The notes beneath the pieces were generated by a model that ran no database searches, was not told the DNA's origin, and worked only from the letters and a program-made list of their open reading frames with translations. Made by a program: the position numbers and the translations under genes. Shown in pieces: positions 1 to 11,727 of a stretch of DNA of 64,000 nt. This DNA comes from Bryoerythrophyllum caledonicum (Eukaryota > Streptophyta > Bryopsida > Pottiales > Pottiaceae): positions 20,219,332 to 20,283,331 of the forward strand of contig OZ020516.1 of assembly GCA_963971425.1 (NCBI GenBank). Reading direction: 5' to 3'. Each line of letters begins with the position of its first letter. The stretch's first letter is position 1.

Positions 1-253
1 CGGGCCCCACATGAATCCTAAACCCTAATTATCGGGGGTAGTGTGGCCTTTTCGGGAGCCCAGAAACGAATCTGTAAGGTTCTGAAACCAAATATGTGAC
101 GTATGTCTTTAATACACTGATTCTCGGGAGCTCTATGACCGGTCGGTAGCTCATTGAACAAATAGAACCACAACGATAAGAGTCACTCCTGATCTTAGAA
201 CGGGTACAAGAACGGGTATAGATTGATCAAAGATTAATCTTACTGTGACATAC

Positions 254-883
254 CTGATTTAGTGGGTCCCTTTGAAGTTCCAGTAATTTGTCCGCGAGGT
301 CCTCCACGCCTCCTTGATGAGACATTACTCCTTTACCGGATGCCTTTGATGAGGAACCGTCTCCGAGCAGTGTGGGTCGTGATTGATTTCCCAGGCTCCT
401 GATTTCTTCACTTGAGTCACTATTTTGGCAGTCAGACTGGCCTTTACTGCCTTCAGAACCTTTATCCACTTGTAACGAGGTCTCACTGGTACTAGATCTT
501 TGATACATTTTCCTGGAGTTTCCTTCTATAGTGTGTGCCTCTTCAAAATGCTCATGAATACTTACGATGGTACAAGACTCCTGATTATCAATCCGGGAGG
601 CCAGAATCAGATGAACCATTGGACTTTCTTCTATTCAGCCACATAAAATGATCTAAATATATTGAATATCTAAACATACCTGAATCTGTGATTGCACTGG
701 CTGCGGTCCCTGGTGGATACTTGACAAAGCCCTAAAACGTTCGCCCGATTCCGATGTTTCGACTTCCAAATTCTGAGCAGCCAACAATGACTGTTGTCTG
801 CGCCGATCCTTTCGAGCCCGCGTGTGCTTCGGATTAGAGAAATTGGTACTTCGCTTCTTCCGGCCACCTATCTTAGTCATCAT
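254..883 (-). CDS. Possible two-exon fragment of an unrecognised gene
   Basis: Two open stretches on the minus strand look like exons. The first (883 to 680) starts ATG-ATG, is rich in Lys/Arg (GRKKRSTNF, RARKDRRRQQ) and ends at a good donor, CAG|GTATGT. The second (about 626 to 254) is Ser/Glu-rich and low in complexity (KGSEGSKGQSD, QNSDSSEE) and also ends at CAG|GTATGT, so the gene would continue off the left edge. I could not find an acceptor that joins the two in the same frame, so an extra exon, an error or chance openness are all possible. No domain is recognised. The basic N-terminus would suit a nuclear protein, but that is a guess. Confidence 0.25.
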
Positions 884-1558
884 CTACAAGATAGCCAAAC
901 CACTCATCCGTACTCTCTTTCAACATCAGAGCCTCCCTATGAATCCATACAACTCAGTGCAATACTCCTGTGTTGCGGTGATAGAGCCCCTCTTCTACTC
1001 TATCTTGCTACCGTTTACACCAAAGATCTACTATTTAATATTAAGCTCTTCTCAGATCTAGTTTATTACACGCTGTCGCAAAGCCCTACAATAGCTGTCC
1101 ATTATAATCCGCTGGTCCATCCGTCAATTACGGGGCACAATTATTGTTAAGCATCTTCATAGTTGAAAATTTACGATCCGGAAAATCTAAAGTTGTATTC
1201 ATTATGTGACTACAACAAGACAATTAACAAAAATGGTAATCGGTATTCCAGCTCACGACTTTCTTAATTCAATTTAATCTGGAAGATTAACTAGTGTCAT
1301 TGTACACTCAAGCCGCCAACAGGCTGGAAAAGAACCACTCTCTATAGATTTAAGTATTTCTGCCGTAATTTCACTCTTTCAAAATTTATAGATTTCCACG
1401 TATGTTGCCATGTATAAGAAAATATATTTCCGCCGTAATCAATTCTTTACCAGTTCAATATTTGAACAAGGGTGGCAAGCTAGTTCTTTCTCTCTTTCGC
1501 AATTCAGTTGTCATTGCACCCCACCCTCCTTTAACACCGCCTCTGATAGTCGGTGTGC
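884..1558. other. Spacer upstream of the MULE transposase
   Basis: AT-rich DNA with short open frames on both strands that lack splice signals or recognisable protein content. It separates the putative minus-strand exons from the plus-strand transposase and may hold the promoter or left end of that element. I could not identify a clear terminal inverted repeat here. Confidence 0.5.
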
Positions 1559-4500
1559 ATGGCGTCTCTTACTTCTCATCAAGGCGGCGCTCCACTTGTC
1601 GTGCCCATTGGCGACAATGGCACAGTCTGTATCTCCGAGTCAATGCTATGTGTTCGTTTTGGTTATCGGGCTGGCACAGTCCACATTGAACAAAAAGTCT
1701 ATGATAGCAAAGGTATTCATCAGCAATCTATTTATCAAGTGAAAGACAGTGATGCAGCTGGATTTTTTTGGAGCTTGTGTCGTGGTTCATTCAAAGTATT
1801 TGGTGTTACAGATGTTCAATTCGCCGCTCATGCGTCCGTAGCCGTCATGACTCCTCCGACCGATTCTGGTGATACCGTACTCGTGCCCGGTTTAGGCACT
1901 AGGTCTAACCCAAGCGTCCATGTTCTTAGCGATACAGAGGAAGATGAACTATCTGATGTGAACCTTGCTCAGTCAAAGATCCCATGGACCTCAGCTCATG
2001 AATTAGTTACTCGTACTAATACTACCCCAGTTCCATCATTTGCTCAAGCGTCTCCGTCCTATTCCTCAGGGAAGCCCCCAGTTTATCCTGGCTCGCGCAA
2101 CGTCATGAGCATACTAATTCATGTACGGCATACCTGTAATAGAAAAGGGTCCAGGTCTGAGTTGTCTAGAATTGATATCGATAGTTTCAATTTGAAACAT
2201 GTTAAGTATTTGCCTCCAAAGTATGATGGGGACGTGGTATTTGAACTTCCACAACTCCCGGAGGGTATTCCCCCACAGTACGGAGGGGGCCTAGATGGGA
2301 TGAGTAAACAACACAATGGTCACACGTGGTGCAAGACAATGACTACAAATATCAAGAATGATTTTGGTCTGACGAATCGGAAATCTGTATGTACGGGGCA
2401 TCTACAGTGCCCTAACATGAGTTGTGATTATCAGTCACGAAACGATGGGCGCTGGAATCAGACCGAGTGGAGCGGGTTCGCGTTCACTCCATTTTCAGTG
2501 AAGGGAGCACCATCCGAGAAATCTACGCTCTCATGTAAGGTTTGCCAAACCCCTCCAATTTGTCTTGCTCTTTGTGATGCACGTATATACTATGTGACAT
2601 CTATCGATCCCGATCGGACGCGCACTACAATTCATTTGGATCATCATCTTCATCCTATCTCAAAAGGTGTAGATCAAGATGCCATGGATGTCATGCACGA
2701 TTGCGTAGCAAAAGATGTCCAACGTACGCCCAAGGCTACTAATTCTGCAATTGTCATGGCTGCGAGCAAGAATTTCCTCTCCGACTACCTGATCCGTCCT
2801 CAGTCTAAATTGCCCAACCTTGAAGAAGCATCTTTGGATGATGTCCTTGATCAATTCGAGACTCTTTCGTCTCCGAATATAAGGAATCTAGTGTCCACGT
2901 GCAAGAAGTTCTACAGTGGTGGGAAGGGTGTAATGGACAACATCATGGAGCTGAAAGAGTCGTCCAAATTCGTGTTCATCCACGAAAACAACTTTCCCGG
3001 CCAGTCTCAAGGTAAAGTATTCCTTTTCAAAATGTCTGTCGACCTATGTGGAAGTGGGGTAGACCTCGTTAGGCGTATGCAACCCAGGAATGACCTTGAA
3101 GATTGTTAGTTGATGTTTGATCATGTCAAACGAGTCAAGGATTGGACTATCATGGCATGTCATGTATACGACAGCAAGTCTTGTAAGGTAATGACAATCG
3201 CCATGTGCGATATGCAATCCGAGGATGCTCAAGCACAACACTTGTTCTGGGAGAATCTAAATGATAGAATGAGACAACATGGCCTAGAAGATGTGAACTT
3301 CAAAGGCTTCATGGCTGACAACGCTGGTGCGAATTGGCATGCCGTTCGACGAGTTTATGGCAGCGGCGACAAGGACAAGCCCATGGATAATAGGGAACGA
3401 ACATGCTTATTTCATTGGACAAAGTGTCTTCAGCGTGCGACCTCTAGAAGTATTCTTGCAGGCTTCCAAGAGCAACACATTGCCCTATGCAAAATCTAGA
3501 AAAATGCGAAGACCCATGACGACGCTGAAGCTCAGTACAATGTCATTCGAGCGTGGTGGTTGTCCTCTGGTGCCACTACCGAAATCGGACCTCGTTCTCT
3601 CGAGGATTGGATGGCATTCTGGCACTTCCGTTATCGACAATGGGGCGGCGCAATGCAGCGTGTAAGTGTATTTCATGTTTTATATAGTTGACATTCTATT
3701 AGATTCTTCAGTGTAATCAGCTTCTATTTATTAACAAATGTTGTTTTTCCTCAGGATCACATGCTTGACGAGAGGGCTGACATGCCTTCATGCAACCTTG
3801 CCAAAACAGTCCACAATCGTTGGCTCCAACAATCCGGAAACACAATGACGTATCAATACGCAGCAACCGTAGACGACCTCATCCGTGCTTTTATGCAGAT
3901 TACTTTGTATCGAGCATGGTTGAAAGGCGGCGCGTCGAGAAAAGGTCCGGACAAAGGTACGCTTCGGTTGCGTTCCGCACAACGTTTAGGTGATCCTAAA
4001 CTCATAGCTGATGTTGTTAGGAACTTCCCCGGAGCTGAGGACTTACTAACCACAACATGGGGCTCAAAAGGTGCGGAGGTTTTTGGATCCACAAAGCGCA
4101 AGCTTGACATGCCACCGGGGACGTCCCACAATTCGCACAGGTCGAATACGGTGAACTATTCAATTCTCCGTGATGGTAAAAGGGTGAGTCAGGCTCGTAT
4201 CGAAGAGGCCCTTGGAGGACAGGACTCTGGTGTCCAACATACAACCTCCGTTCTCGAATCGGACTGTAATCCGTCTAAGTGGCACATTGCTCGGCTCCCA
4301 AAAAAGTCAGCTCAAAAATGCCAAGCATTGTAGGCTGACAGTGGTGAGCCTTGCAACACCAAAGTTTCACGTAGAAGTCATGGAACTCCTGCCCCCACCT
4401 ATTCGGGTATGAAGAAGGATTACATATCACCCCGTAATGTTACTGCGGAGTTTTGGTTTTGTCCAGATGATGTAGGCCGCTGTGTAAAGGAGTCGAAGAA

Positions 4501-4615
4501 AGCGTGTGTGATGGATTGGCCATCAGTTCCAATATTGTGGTCTATGAAACTTGGCACCAATTTGACTGTGCATGAGGTTTTAGCATTGGAGGAAGCAGGT
4601 TTCCAATTGCAATAG
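1559..4615 (+). mobile_element. Decayed Mutator-like (MULE) transposase gene with one intron
   Basis: One reading frame runs from ATG 1559 to 4615, interrupted by a phase-0 intron at 3662-3754 (GTAAGT...CTCAG). The protein would be about 985 residues. About residue 325 onwards a WRKY-GCM1-like zinc finger is visible (CKVCQ...LCDARIYYV...TTIHLDHHLHP), the usual DNA-binding part of many plant MULE transposases. The part after 3110 resembles a MULE DDE core: a strand ending in MTIAMCD, then FKGFMADNAGANW with the probable second acidic residue, then an ERTCLFHW motif. Three in-frame stops (3107, 3497, 4331), all TAG, show that it is dead. A C-terminal stretch after 4409 stays open in the same frame. 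I did not find a SWIM finger at its end or convincing terminal repeats. Family assignment is by motif pattern only; another DDE family is possible. Confidence 0.65.
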
Positions 4616-5136
4616 CGTGGAGCTCTTTCACCACGACGACAACTCCAAGTGTCTATGGACATGCCTCTTCCGCGATCTCACTTCCCCATTCCAACAAATC
4701 CGAATTCTCACCACAGCTTTCGGAATGGCTACGCGATTCATAGGACAATAGATGCTCCCACAATTGACCAACGTAACAAGTGGTCAAGCGCAGCTCTTAT
4801 GAATAACTGCTACGTCTCGAATCTGTTAGCCATACCGTATCTGGAATGGGTGTCGTACCACAAATTTTTCGTTTTTTTTATTTAAGTAGATATAGGTATT
4901 CAAATTAGGCAAGATAGCTAGTCTAGACGGTTATCCCCCCCCGGGATTAACCTTTAGGTAAGATTAAGGTAGGAGGAATACGAGGCTTTTATGAAAGCCT
5001 TAATAGTAGCAAGAAGGGACCTAGAGCTATGACTTAGACTCTAGCCTAAAAGCGGTCCTTCGGACCATAAACCCGCAGGAAGACCAAGAGGCAGGGGATG
5101 CCATCATCCGGGCCAACCCGCAAGAGACCGAATCTC
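4616..5136. other. Spacer after the MULE transposase
   Basis: No gene seen. It holds a C/G run (CCCCCCCCGGG near 4940) and leads into the GC-rich minisatellite. It may contain the right end of the MULE, but no matching inverted end was found upstream. Confidence 0.5.
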
Positions 5137-5265
5137 GCCCGGAAGATGGACACCATCCAAATCTGGCCCGGAAGATGGACACCATCCAAATTTGGCCCGG
5201 AAGATGGACACCACTCAAATCTAGCCCGAAAGATGGACACCATCCAAATTTAGCCCGGTGTCGTG
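5137..5265 (+). repeat. Minisatellite, about 31-bp unit, four copies
   Basis: Four near-identical head-to-tail units of about 31 bp, each reading CCCGGAAGATGGACACCATC plus AAATCTGG or close variants. The same unit returns at 7010-7075. Open frames across it on the minus strand are repeat translation (VHLPGQIWMVS repeated), not genes. Confidence 0.85.
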
Positions 5266-5299
5266 AAGTGATTACGTACATGGTGTGAAAACATATATT

Positions 5300-5610
5300 A
5301 GTATAGAAAAATAGGGGGTATTCAATGGTCTAGGCCAACAGTGAAGATATGACTAGTGGATTCATCCTCAACCACACGGTCATACTTTACCGGGGCGAGC
5401 CTTATCTTGGGAATGATATTCCTGCATCTTGTCACTAGCTCAGGCTTTAGGAGCGTCAACCAGCTGTCTCACTGCTAAAGTTTTAGCAGCCCCCAGGACC
5501 ATGCGTCATATTAACCGTTCACGGAGTCTACGGGAATCGAACTCTGAACTAGTTTAGTGTGGCGGAACGTTCAGCCAGCCCGCTGAGCCGTGATCGATGT
5601 GCGAAGATGT
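5300..5610 (-). mobile_element. tRNA-like short repeat, possible SINE
   Basis: Read on the minus strand, 5591-5581 gives CGGCTCAGCGG, 10 of 11 bases of the RNA polymerase III A box. About 45 bases later, 5542-5530 gives AGTTCGATTCC, again close to the B box. The stretch is longer than a tRNA and continues to about 5300 without a tRNA acceptor pairing that I can close, so a tRNA-derived SINE or a degraded tRNA relic is likelier than a working tRNA gene. Only one copy is apparent in the window, and the element's ends are approximate. Confidence 0.4.
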
Positions 5611-5928
5611 CATATAGTAGTATATAAGCGTTTGTAGCATTGGGATTACCCAAAATATGTAAAAAACCAATCACGATTGGTAATATGTTTATAAGTTTGG
5701 AGTTTGTTATAATAGTTGGTAAATTAGTTTGAAAGTTGATATGAAAGGGTTATTTCGTACGTTTTTGTTAAATTAGTTGAAGTCTTTGGATTATTTAGGA
5801 CTTAAATGTTTGATGTTAAGCTTTTAGATAAAGTTTGGCCTCAAAGTTTAGAGTTTAGTTCTAAATGTTTAAATAGAAAAGATAGAATTGAATATGCAAA
5901 AGATAGTGTAAAAAACATAGAATGATAT
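5611..5928. other. AT-rich spacer
   Basis: No coding or structural signal seen. Thymine-rich, with many short TTTGGA/TTTAGA stretches. Confidence 0.5.
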
Positions 5929-6030
5929 GGCAAGGGATAGAAGGATAAGAAGGAGGTGGCAAAGGATAAGAAGGAGGTGGCAAAGGATTGAAGGAGGTGG
6001 CAAAGGATAGGAGGAGGTGGCAAGGGATGG
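5929..6030 (+). repeat. Purine-rich tandem repeat, about 20-bp unit, five copies
   Basis: About five copies of a unit close to AAGGATAAGAAGGAGGTGGC with variant spacing. Nearly all purine on the plus strand. Short open frames here (repeated FATSF/LPPPS on the minus strand) are repeat translation. Confidence 0.75.
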
Positions 6031-7005
6031 AGGGGGATGGGTTTTGGATGAAAAGTCCTCCTCCTATTCGCCGATTCTTGTGTCCAATGAGAATCAAGGG
6101 GGCTGTCCGCGGCCTTATCAAGCGTTTCAACAACTTTGAAGGGGGCATTCGATCAAGGGAGGCCATATTCGAGTAGATTGGATTTCGGGCTATACTTTGG
6201 GTACAAAAAACATAGGATTTGGAGTTGGGGTTAGGAAGTTATGAGCGTTGGAAGTTAGGGGGCGATTTGGGAACCTACTGCCACTCTTTTGAGCATCCCG
6301 GGAGTTTCAAGAAAGCTTTTGGAGATCAGGAGGAGCGGCTGCAAAGGTGTTTTCAAGCTCTACCTTTTGCGCGGAAGAATTGAAGGATTTGAAGCTTTTA
6401 TGCAGGAGATATTTGGAGCTGAACTGCGCACAAATATTTTCCACGGTTGTAAGTATATCACTTTGATGTTGGTGGCGGTTTTGGCCATATCTTTGACTTC
6501 TGGACGAGTTTTTTGCTAAGATTTTTCAAGAAGGTGGTTTATTATGCTGTCAAGCTATATCTTAAGTTTCATAGCGTTTGGAGCATTTTCTTGGAAGTTA
6601 TGAAGATTTTGGTGCGCGGGTGTTTGTAAACAAGGTTTTAGAGAGGCTGTAGGTATTTCGGTGATATCTCAAGATCCGTGAGGTATCTACGGTTGAAACT
6701 TTGTGTAACTGTTTTTAATAGTATGTCAGTTTTACTGCTGAAGTTTGGATCTATTTAGACGGTTAGATTAAGAGATACAAGCTCTTAGGATTCGGGTTAG
6801 TTTCCTTTTCTAAGGCTTGTAAAGTTATATAGTTTTCTTAGATAGTTGGGTTCCTTTGTCCTATAAGGACTTCTGTAATGAAGTGATTGTCTCTTGAAAG
6901 GGACAATCTTCATATATATTTGGAGTTTCTCTTATCAAGAACTTGATTGAGTAAAAGTGGCAGCTAGAAATTCAGTATTTTCTTGGAACATAAACTCTCT
7001 ACCAC
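6031..7005. other. Spacer with no recognised gene
   Basis: No gene recognised. Around 6835-6960 there is a run resembling a retroelement leader or LTR end (short repeats TTGTCTCTTGAAAGGGACAAT, TATATAT), leading straight into the second copy of the 31-bp minisatellite. Evidence for an LTR boundary is too weak to call one. Confidence 0.4.
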
Positions 7006-7075
7006 GACACCGGAAAATGGACACCATCCGAATTTGGCCCGGAAGATGGACACCACTTAAATCTGGCCCGAAAGG
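7006..7075 (+). repeat. Second array of the 31-bp minisatellite
   Basis: Two units of the same GGAAGATGGACACCA-type repeat seen at 5137-5265, in the same orientation. The two arrays flank about 1.8 kb and may mark the two ends of one element or two copies of one. Confidence 0.75.
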
Positions 7076-7369
7076 TGAGAAGAAGCGAGACGGGAAGGAA
7101 CCAAAAAGGTTCCCCAAGACACTGGCCACCAAACATAAAGGCGGCCTCAACGAGGAGGACCATCACAGCCAGCGGGACGAGGAGGACCATCACAGCCAGC
7201 AAGAACGAGAGGCGTCGTAGTTTGAAGGGCACGCTGAGTAGCACCACCGGAGGAGCTTGCAACTTTCAGGAAGAACAAGACGAAGAGCCAGATGAGGAGT
7301 TACAACCTGCCGACTCAAGGAGCCTGCACGAGGAGCAAAGGTACGTAGCTCTAAACAAAAACCTACAAC

Positions 7370-7990
7370 AGGTTGAGCCAGCTTGTGAGCGCGTCCGAGC
7401 CAGCTTGTGCACTCCAGCTTACGCACGTCGGGGCTAGCTTGTGCATTCCAGCTTGTGAGCGCATCCGGGCTAGCTTGTACACTCCAGCTTGTGAGCACGT
7501 CCGGGCGAGCTTACGCACATCCGGGCCAGCTTGTACACTCCAGCTTGTGAGCACGTCCGGGCCAGCTTAGGCACATCCGGGCCAGCTTGTGTACTCCAAC
7601 TTGTGAGCACGAAGAGCCTCGTAGCGAGATAAGAGAAGAATCCCAGCCTCCACGGCCGGGTCAGCTTGTGCACGTCCGGGCCAGCTTATGCACGTTTGAG
7701 CCAGCTTGTGCACTCCAGCTTATGAGCACGTCCAGGCCAAGCCTGTAGGGGAGACATAGCAAGACGAGGAGCATCACAAGTCGAGGACCCCAACCTCCAC
7801 GTCCGGACGAGCCGGTAAGGAAGACACAGCAAAACGAGGAGCATCACAAGAGAAGAACCCCAGCTTGTGCACGTCCGGGCTAGCTTACGCATGTCCGGGC
7901 CAGCTTGCGAGCACGTCCGAACCAACTTAAGCCTCCCAGTCCGAGCCAGCTTGTGCATTCCAGCTTGTGCACGTCCAGGCCAGACTGAGA
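7370..7990 (+). repeat. GC-rich minisatellite, alternating 17-21 bp units
   Basis: About two dozen units built from CGTCCGGGCCAGCTTGTGCA and CTCCAGCTTGTGAGCA alternating, with drift, interrupted at 7610-7660 and 7740-7865 by non-repeat DNA that is itself partly duplicated (both pieces hold ..GACGAGGAGCATCACAAG..). All frames stay open through such an array, giving false long ORFs on both strands. Confidence 0.85.
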
Positions 7991-8040
7991 GGAGCAACCC
8001 AGTCCATCCGGGCCAACTTGAAGGAGGGCATCAGTCAAGG

Positions 8041-10055
8041 ATCAAGTCCTACTCCCCCCGAATCAAATGGCCTCCAACTTGGTGCCATCAAGAAAGAAGG
8101 ACATTACCCCAGTCACACCCAAAGATATTCTAGAGCTCACCAAGCTCAAAGAAGATCTTCTTCGCATGGGATGTCTTCCTCTTATGGATTTCTGTTGGAG
8201 TTTTTGGGTGGAATCAACCGTGCAGGAGATGAGGCAAGATCTTTTGCCCGAGCCCGATGGAGATAGCATCCGAGTTTGCCCGGCTAGATGGACCATGGGG
8301 AGGTGGCAAGAGGTGTACGGCTTTCCATGACAAGGGGCGGGATGGACAAGTACAAAGAAGGAGGAGTATGCCGAGGGGAGGTTCGGTAACAAGGATACTA
8401 AGAACAGTTATGCGGTACAAGATCGCGCGGACCCCCGCGCCAAACGAGTCTTCGAATTCCTCGTACCGATCTTACGACCCGAGAAACCTACCCGAGTGAC
8501 GGTTACCCTCGCTAACACCGTGTATGGCTCCTATCTTGGCAAGAGGGTGGTGAATTGGGCCATCATCGTGAAGGATGTGGTGATTCGGTTGACCAGAAGC
8601 ATTCACAATGTCAAGCGTGCACCCCTCTGCCCGTTTCTGATCCACCTATATCACCATTTCAAGGAGACCACTCCGGAGGAGGACATGGCGTATGGAACGC
8701 AACTAATGATGAAGAAGTTCGAAGGGATAGAATCAGAACCCGAACCGGGGTCTGAAGGAGGGAGCTACTCTTCACAGTCAGGAGAGGAGATTGTACCACC
8801 TCCCAAGCGCCAGAGAGAGAGACATGGAGGAGCCCCCTCCACCCGCACCCACGCAGCCATCCGCGCCGCAGCCACCGGACCGGCACAACTTGGAGGCAAG
8901 TCTTATCCAACCTCCGAGCTACTCGAGGCCATTCGTGTATATGTGGAAGACTCGGATAGGACCTTGGGACAAGCGAGCAGCTTAGTGGGTAACCCTCCAC
9001 GTGAAGGGTTGATCGCTGCGATCAAGGAGAAGGTCGGAGGAGCTGGCGATCTTCGCCTCATGGAGCAGAAGGTTAATCGACTAACGCTCGAGGTGACAAA
9101 GGTAAGGAGTCGAGCGTTGGAGATAGAGAGAAGTTGCAAGGCGGCTCTTCTCCAAGCCAATGCCTCGGCGTCAGCGTTACAGTAGGTAGACGAAGCATTA
9201 CATTTTCCCACAAATGTGGTATTGAAAGCGAAGATGTTCGATGCTCGATTGGAGAGGGATGACCACATTTCCAGCAAGCGCGTGATTGCCTTCGTGATGG
9301 AGGAAACCGTGAAGGTCGAGGCGGCTTATGCCAACATGCGGTTATTAGTGAGCAATCTCACTCACATTCTACCCAAGTTTGTGGAAGACTCCGACAGTTC
9401 CGACAAGGATGGGGACTCGGGTTCGGAGACCAACCCGGAGGAGCGTCACCTCGGTGATCACGGCCCACGGAAGGAGAAGGAAGTGGTGGACCTTGACAGC
9501 CCGGATCTGCCCCCTCCACTCGTTAGCTCGAGGGTCCTGGCAGGACCATTCCCTTCGGAGGTCACCGCACCGAGGCAGAGCGGTTGGAAGGAACGCCCGG
9601 GAGTTGCAATGGAGCCCCCACTTCCCGTGCATCCTCGCCAGTTGCCACTCGGTCATCCCCTACGCACTACACCGATTGTGGCCCCTTTGTAGAGTGGGCT
9701 GCACATTGGGAAGACCGCAAGTGAGAGTTCCTCTTACTTGTACACTCCAAGACAGATATCCGGCCAGGATATCATCATGGGCACCCCGAGTCAGGCATCG
9801 GCCCCTCCAACACGATCCGGGCCACATCCGGGCATGACTACCGTGTCAATCACCCCGGATGGCCCGGATTCCTCCTTGCCTTCGAGGGAAACCTTGTTGA
9901 GGGCAACGATTGGCCAACCCACGCCTTCCACCGATGTGTTTGCGCCGTTGGTGGCACTTGCAGCAGCCGCGCCCACCACGACTTCAAGCCGGAGTTCCAA
10001 GAAGCGCAAGAGGAGGGAGGAGCGGAAGAGACTCGAGGAGCTGGCCCGGAAGTAG
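8041..10055 (+). mobile_element. Decayed retroelement-like coding block (family uncertain)
   Basis: About 2 kb of GC-rich, protein-like plus-strand sequence, unlike the AT-rich surroundings. One part has a patch (PLCPFLIHLYHHF) reminiscent of the uncharacterised domain often annotated in plants as a putative transposon protein. Following parts are charged, Pro/Ser-rich and coiled-coil-like, and the end is strongly basic (SSKKRKRREERKR), as in gag-like or nucleic-acid-binding proteins. No reverse transcriptase, protease or integrase was seen. The block is broken, with a handful of interruptions. It lies between arrays of related minisatellites (7.4-8.0 and 11.7-12.0 kb). A non-autonomous LTR-type element is the likeliest source, but no LTR pair was found, so age and family stay open. 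Confidence 0.4.
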
Positions 10056-10486
10056 GCCAGAATCTTGGTTAGTAGGTCACTGTTCAGTCCAGGATTTGGC
10101 CCCCGGTTGACTTTGGTTTGGACTTGGTTTTGCCTTGGGTTTTGTGTATTAAGTGACCTCTGACGGTGCACGTCGTGTGGAGTGGCAGCAGCGCCGCCTA
10201 GAGTAGTTAATGTCACGGTTTTTAGTTAGAAGGTATCGTTGAGTTTGGACTCTTGTGTGAGTCCTTTGCAGTATAAGAGAGGAGTCTTGTGGCCTCTCTC
10301 TTCACTGCTTGATGTGTGTACTTGCTTTTAGTTTAATTCTAAACCTACGCTCTCAGAAAACCTTCGACGGTTGGGGAGCTCGGATTCTATATGACTGTGA
10401 GTACCATCTCAAGTAGTCCACTCCTCAAGTCCATACTAACTGTCGAGTCATTGTTTCCTTGTTCCATCAAGTAGAGTTAGTCCGGA
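10056..10486. other. Spacer between the retroelement-like block and MULE-2
   Basis: No gene seen. Near 10270 a short inverted pair (AGAGAGGAG...CTCTCTC) could form a small hairpin and the base composition resembles an element's 3' untranslated end. Confidence 0.35.
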
Positions 10487-11727
10487 CGAAGCTATCTTGT
10501 GTGCGGTGAGACGTGAGCGGTGAGCGGTGAGGCATGAGCGGTGAGCGGTGCGACGTGAGCGGTGAGACGTGAGCGGTGAGGAAAAATTTGGTGAAAAGTT
10601 TTTGAAAAGTGTCTTTTTTTTACTATATGAAAGTAACTTATTTACTAAACAAAAGTAATTTTTTTACTATACGAAAGAAATTAGACTACTGAAACTGAAA
10701 ATTATGCTAACAAAGAGAATATGAAATAAGGACTTTTAGACGGCTTTAGGGTCGTGAATTGAGCACTAGAATATCATGTAAATGACCGTGGAGTTGAAAC
10801 AGGGTTTAGGGTCCTTCAAGAAGTGTTTGAGGTCCAAATTTGAACGACGGTCCGAGACGACCATATACTACCCGGGGGATATTGTCGGATACAAAGAAGT
10901 ATGAGGTCTTAGGTTCGAAACCTGGCTGTAAACTCATCTACTTTATGAGATAGCAGAAAGTAGGCATTGCACCAGGAAGTCCGACCCGGGGAAAAAAAGT
11001 CCGGGTGGATGGGAATAACAGGTGAGATTATAAGGGGTTAGAGGAGGACGAGGGGGGAGTGAGGGGTGCGGAAGGAGTCTTGATATGTCTTGTGTGACCG
11101 GTCGGCGGCAGGATGTCATCGATTGTGAAGATGTACTCTGGATCCCGGATGCATCAACCTTTGGTCAGATAGGTTGATCCACAGGAGCATTATACACCAT
11201 CAACCCTTCGTGTTGAGGACGGAGTAGACTGGCGTGACCCAAGGGTAGTAAGCCCAGACCGACTCTAACAGCTCGGATTATCTTGAGAGAAGAAAGGAGA
11301 TCCAACTAACGATGTTTGCGCGGTGACCATCGGAGTAATAGGAGGAGGATTTTGTTCCCTGAAGAAAAGGAGAAGGAATAGGGTATCCCCGGGGCTATTT
11401 GCTAGGCGAGCCCACGACGTACTATTCCTTTAGCTGATTCTGAAGTAAATGAAGGTCTCACAGCTCGAATGATAGGTAAACCGCGTACTTGCCACAAGAG
11501 TAGTGTTAGTCCTTGAGGCCCAAGCCTTATCCCCTCTTACGGGGGGGAACCTAGTAACACCACAACCATCCCAAGTTAGTGAGTAGGAGTGATTGGAGAA
11601 ATTATGAGGAAGAATTGATGTTTACTAAAACTTGTTTGAGTCCGTGAACCGTCATTCATGGTGATAAAACACTCTCCGGATACGCAAGTATCCCGGATGT
11701 CTATAATGTATATAGTTGTAAAGTCCA

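Noticed and set aside
16-29. CCTAAACCCTAA, resembling the plant telomere repeat
   Set aside because: Fewer than two full units inside ordinary repeat DNA. Such short runs are common in plant promoters and spacers and do not mark a telomere.
7370-7990. Regular repeats with spacers, CRISPR-like at first look
   Set aside because: Units are contiguous and drifting with no unique spacers, in a eukaryotic context. It is a minisatellite.
7190-7997. Several open frames of 60-120 aa on both strands
   Set aside because: They translate the GC-rich minisatellite, giving repetitive peptides; openness is a property of the repeat unit.
10905-10925. GGTTCGAAACC, a B-box-like motif
   Set aside because: No A box at the right distance and no cloverleaf pairing that I can draw.
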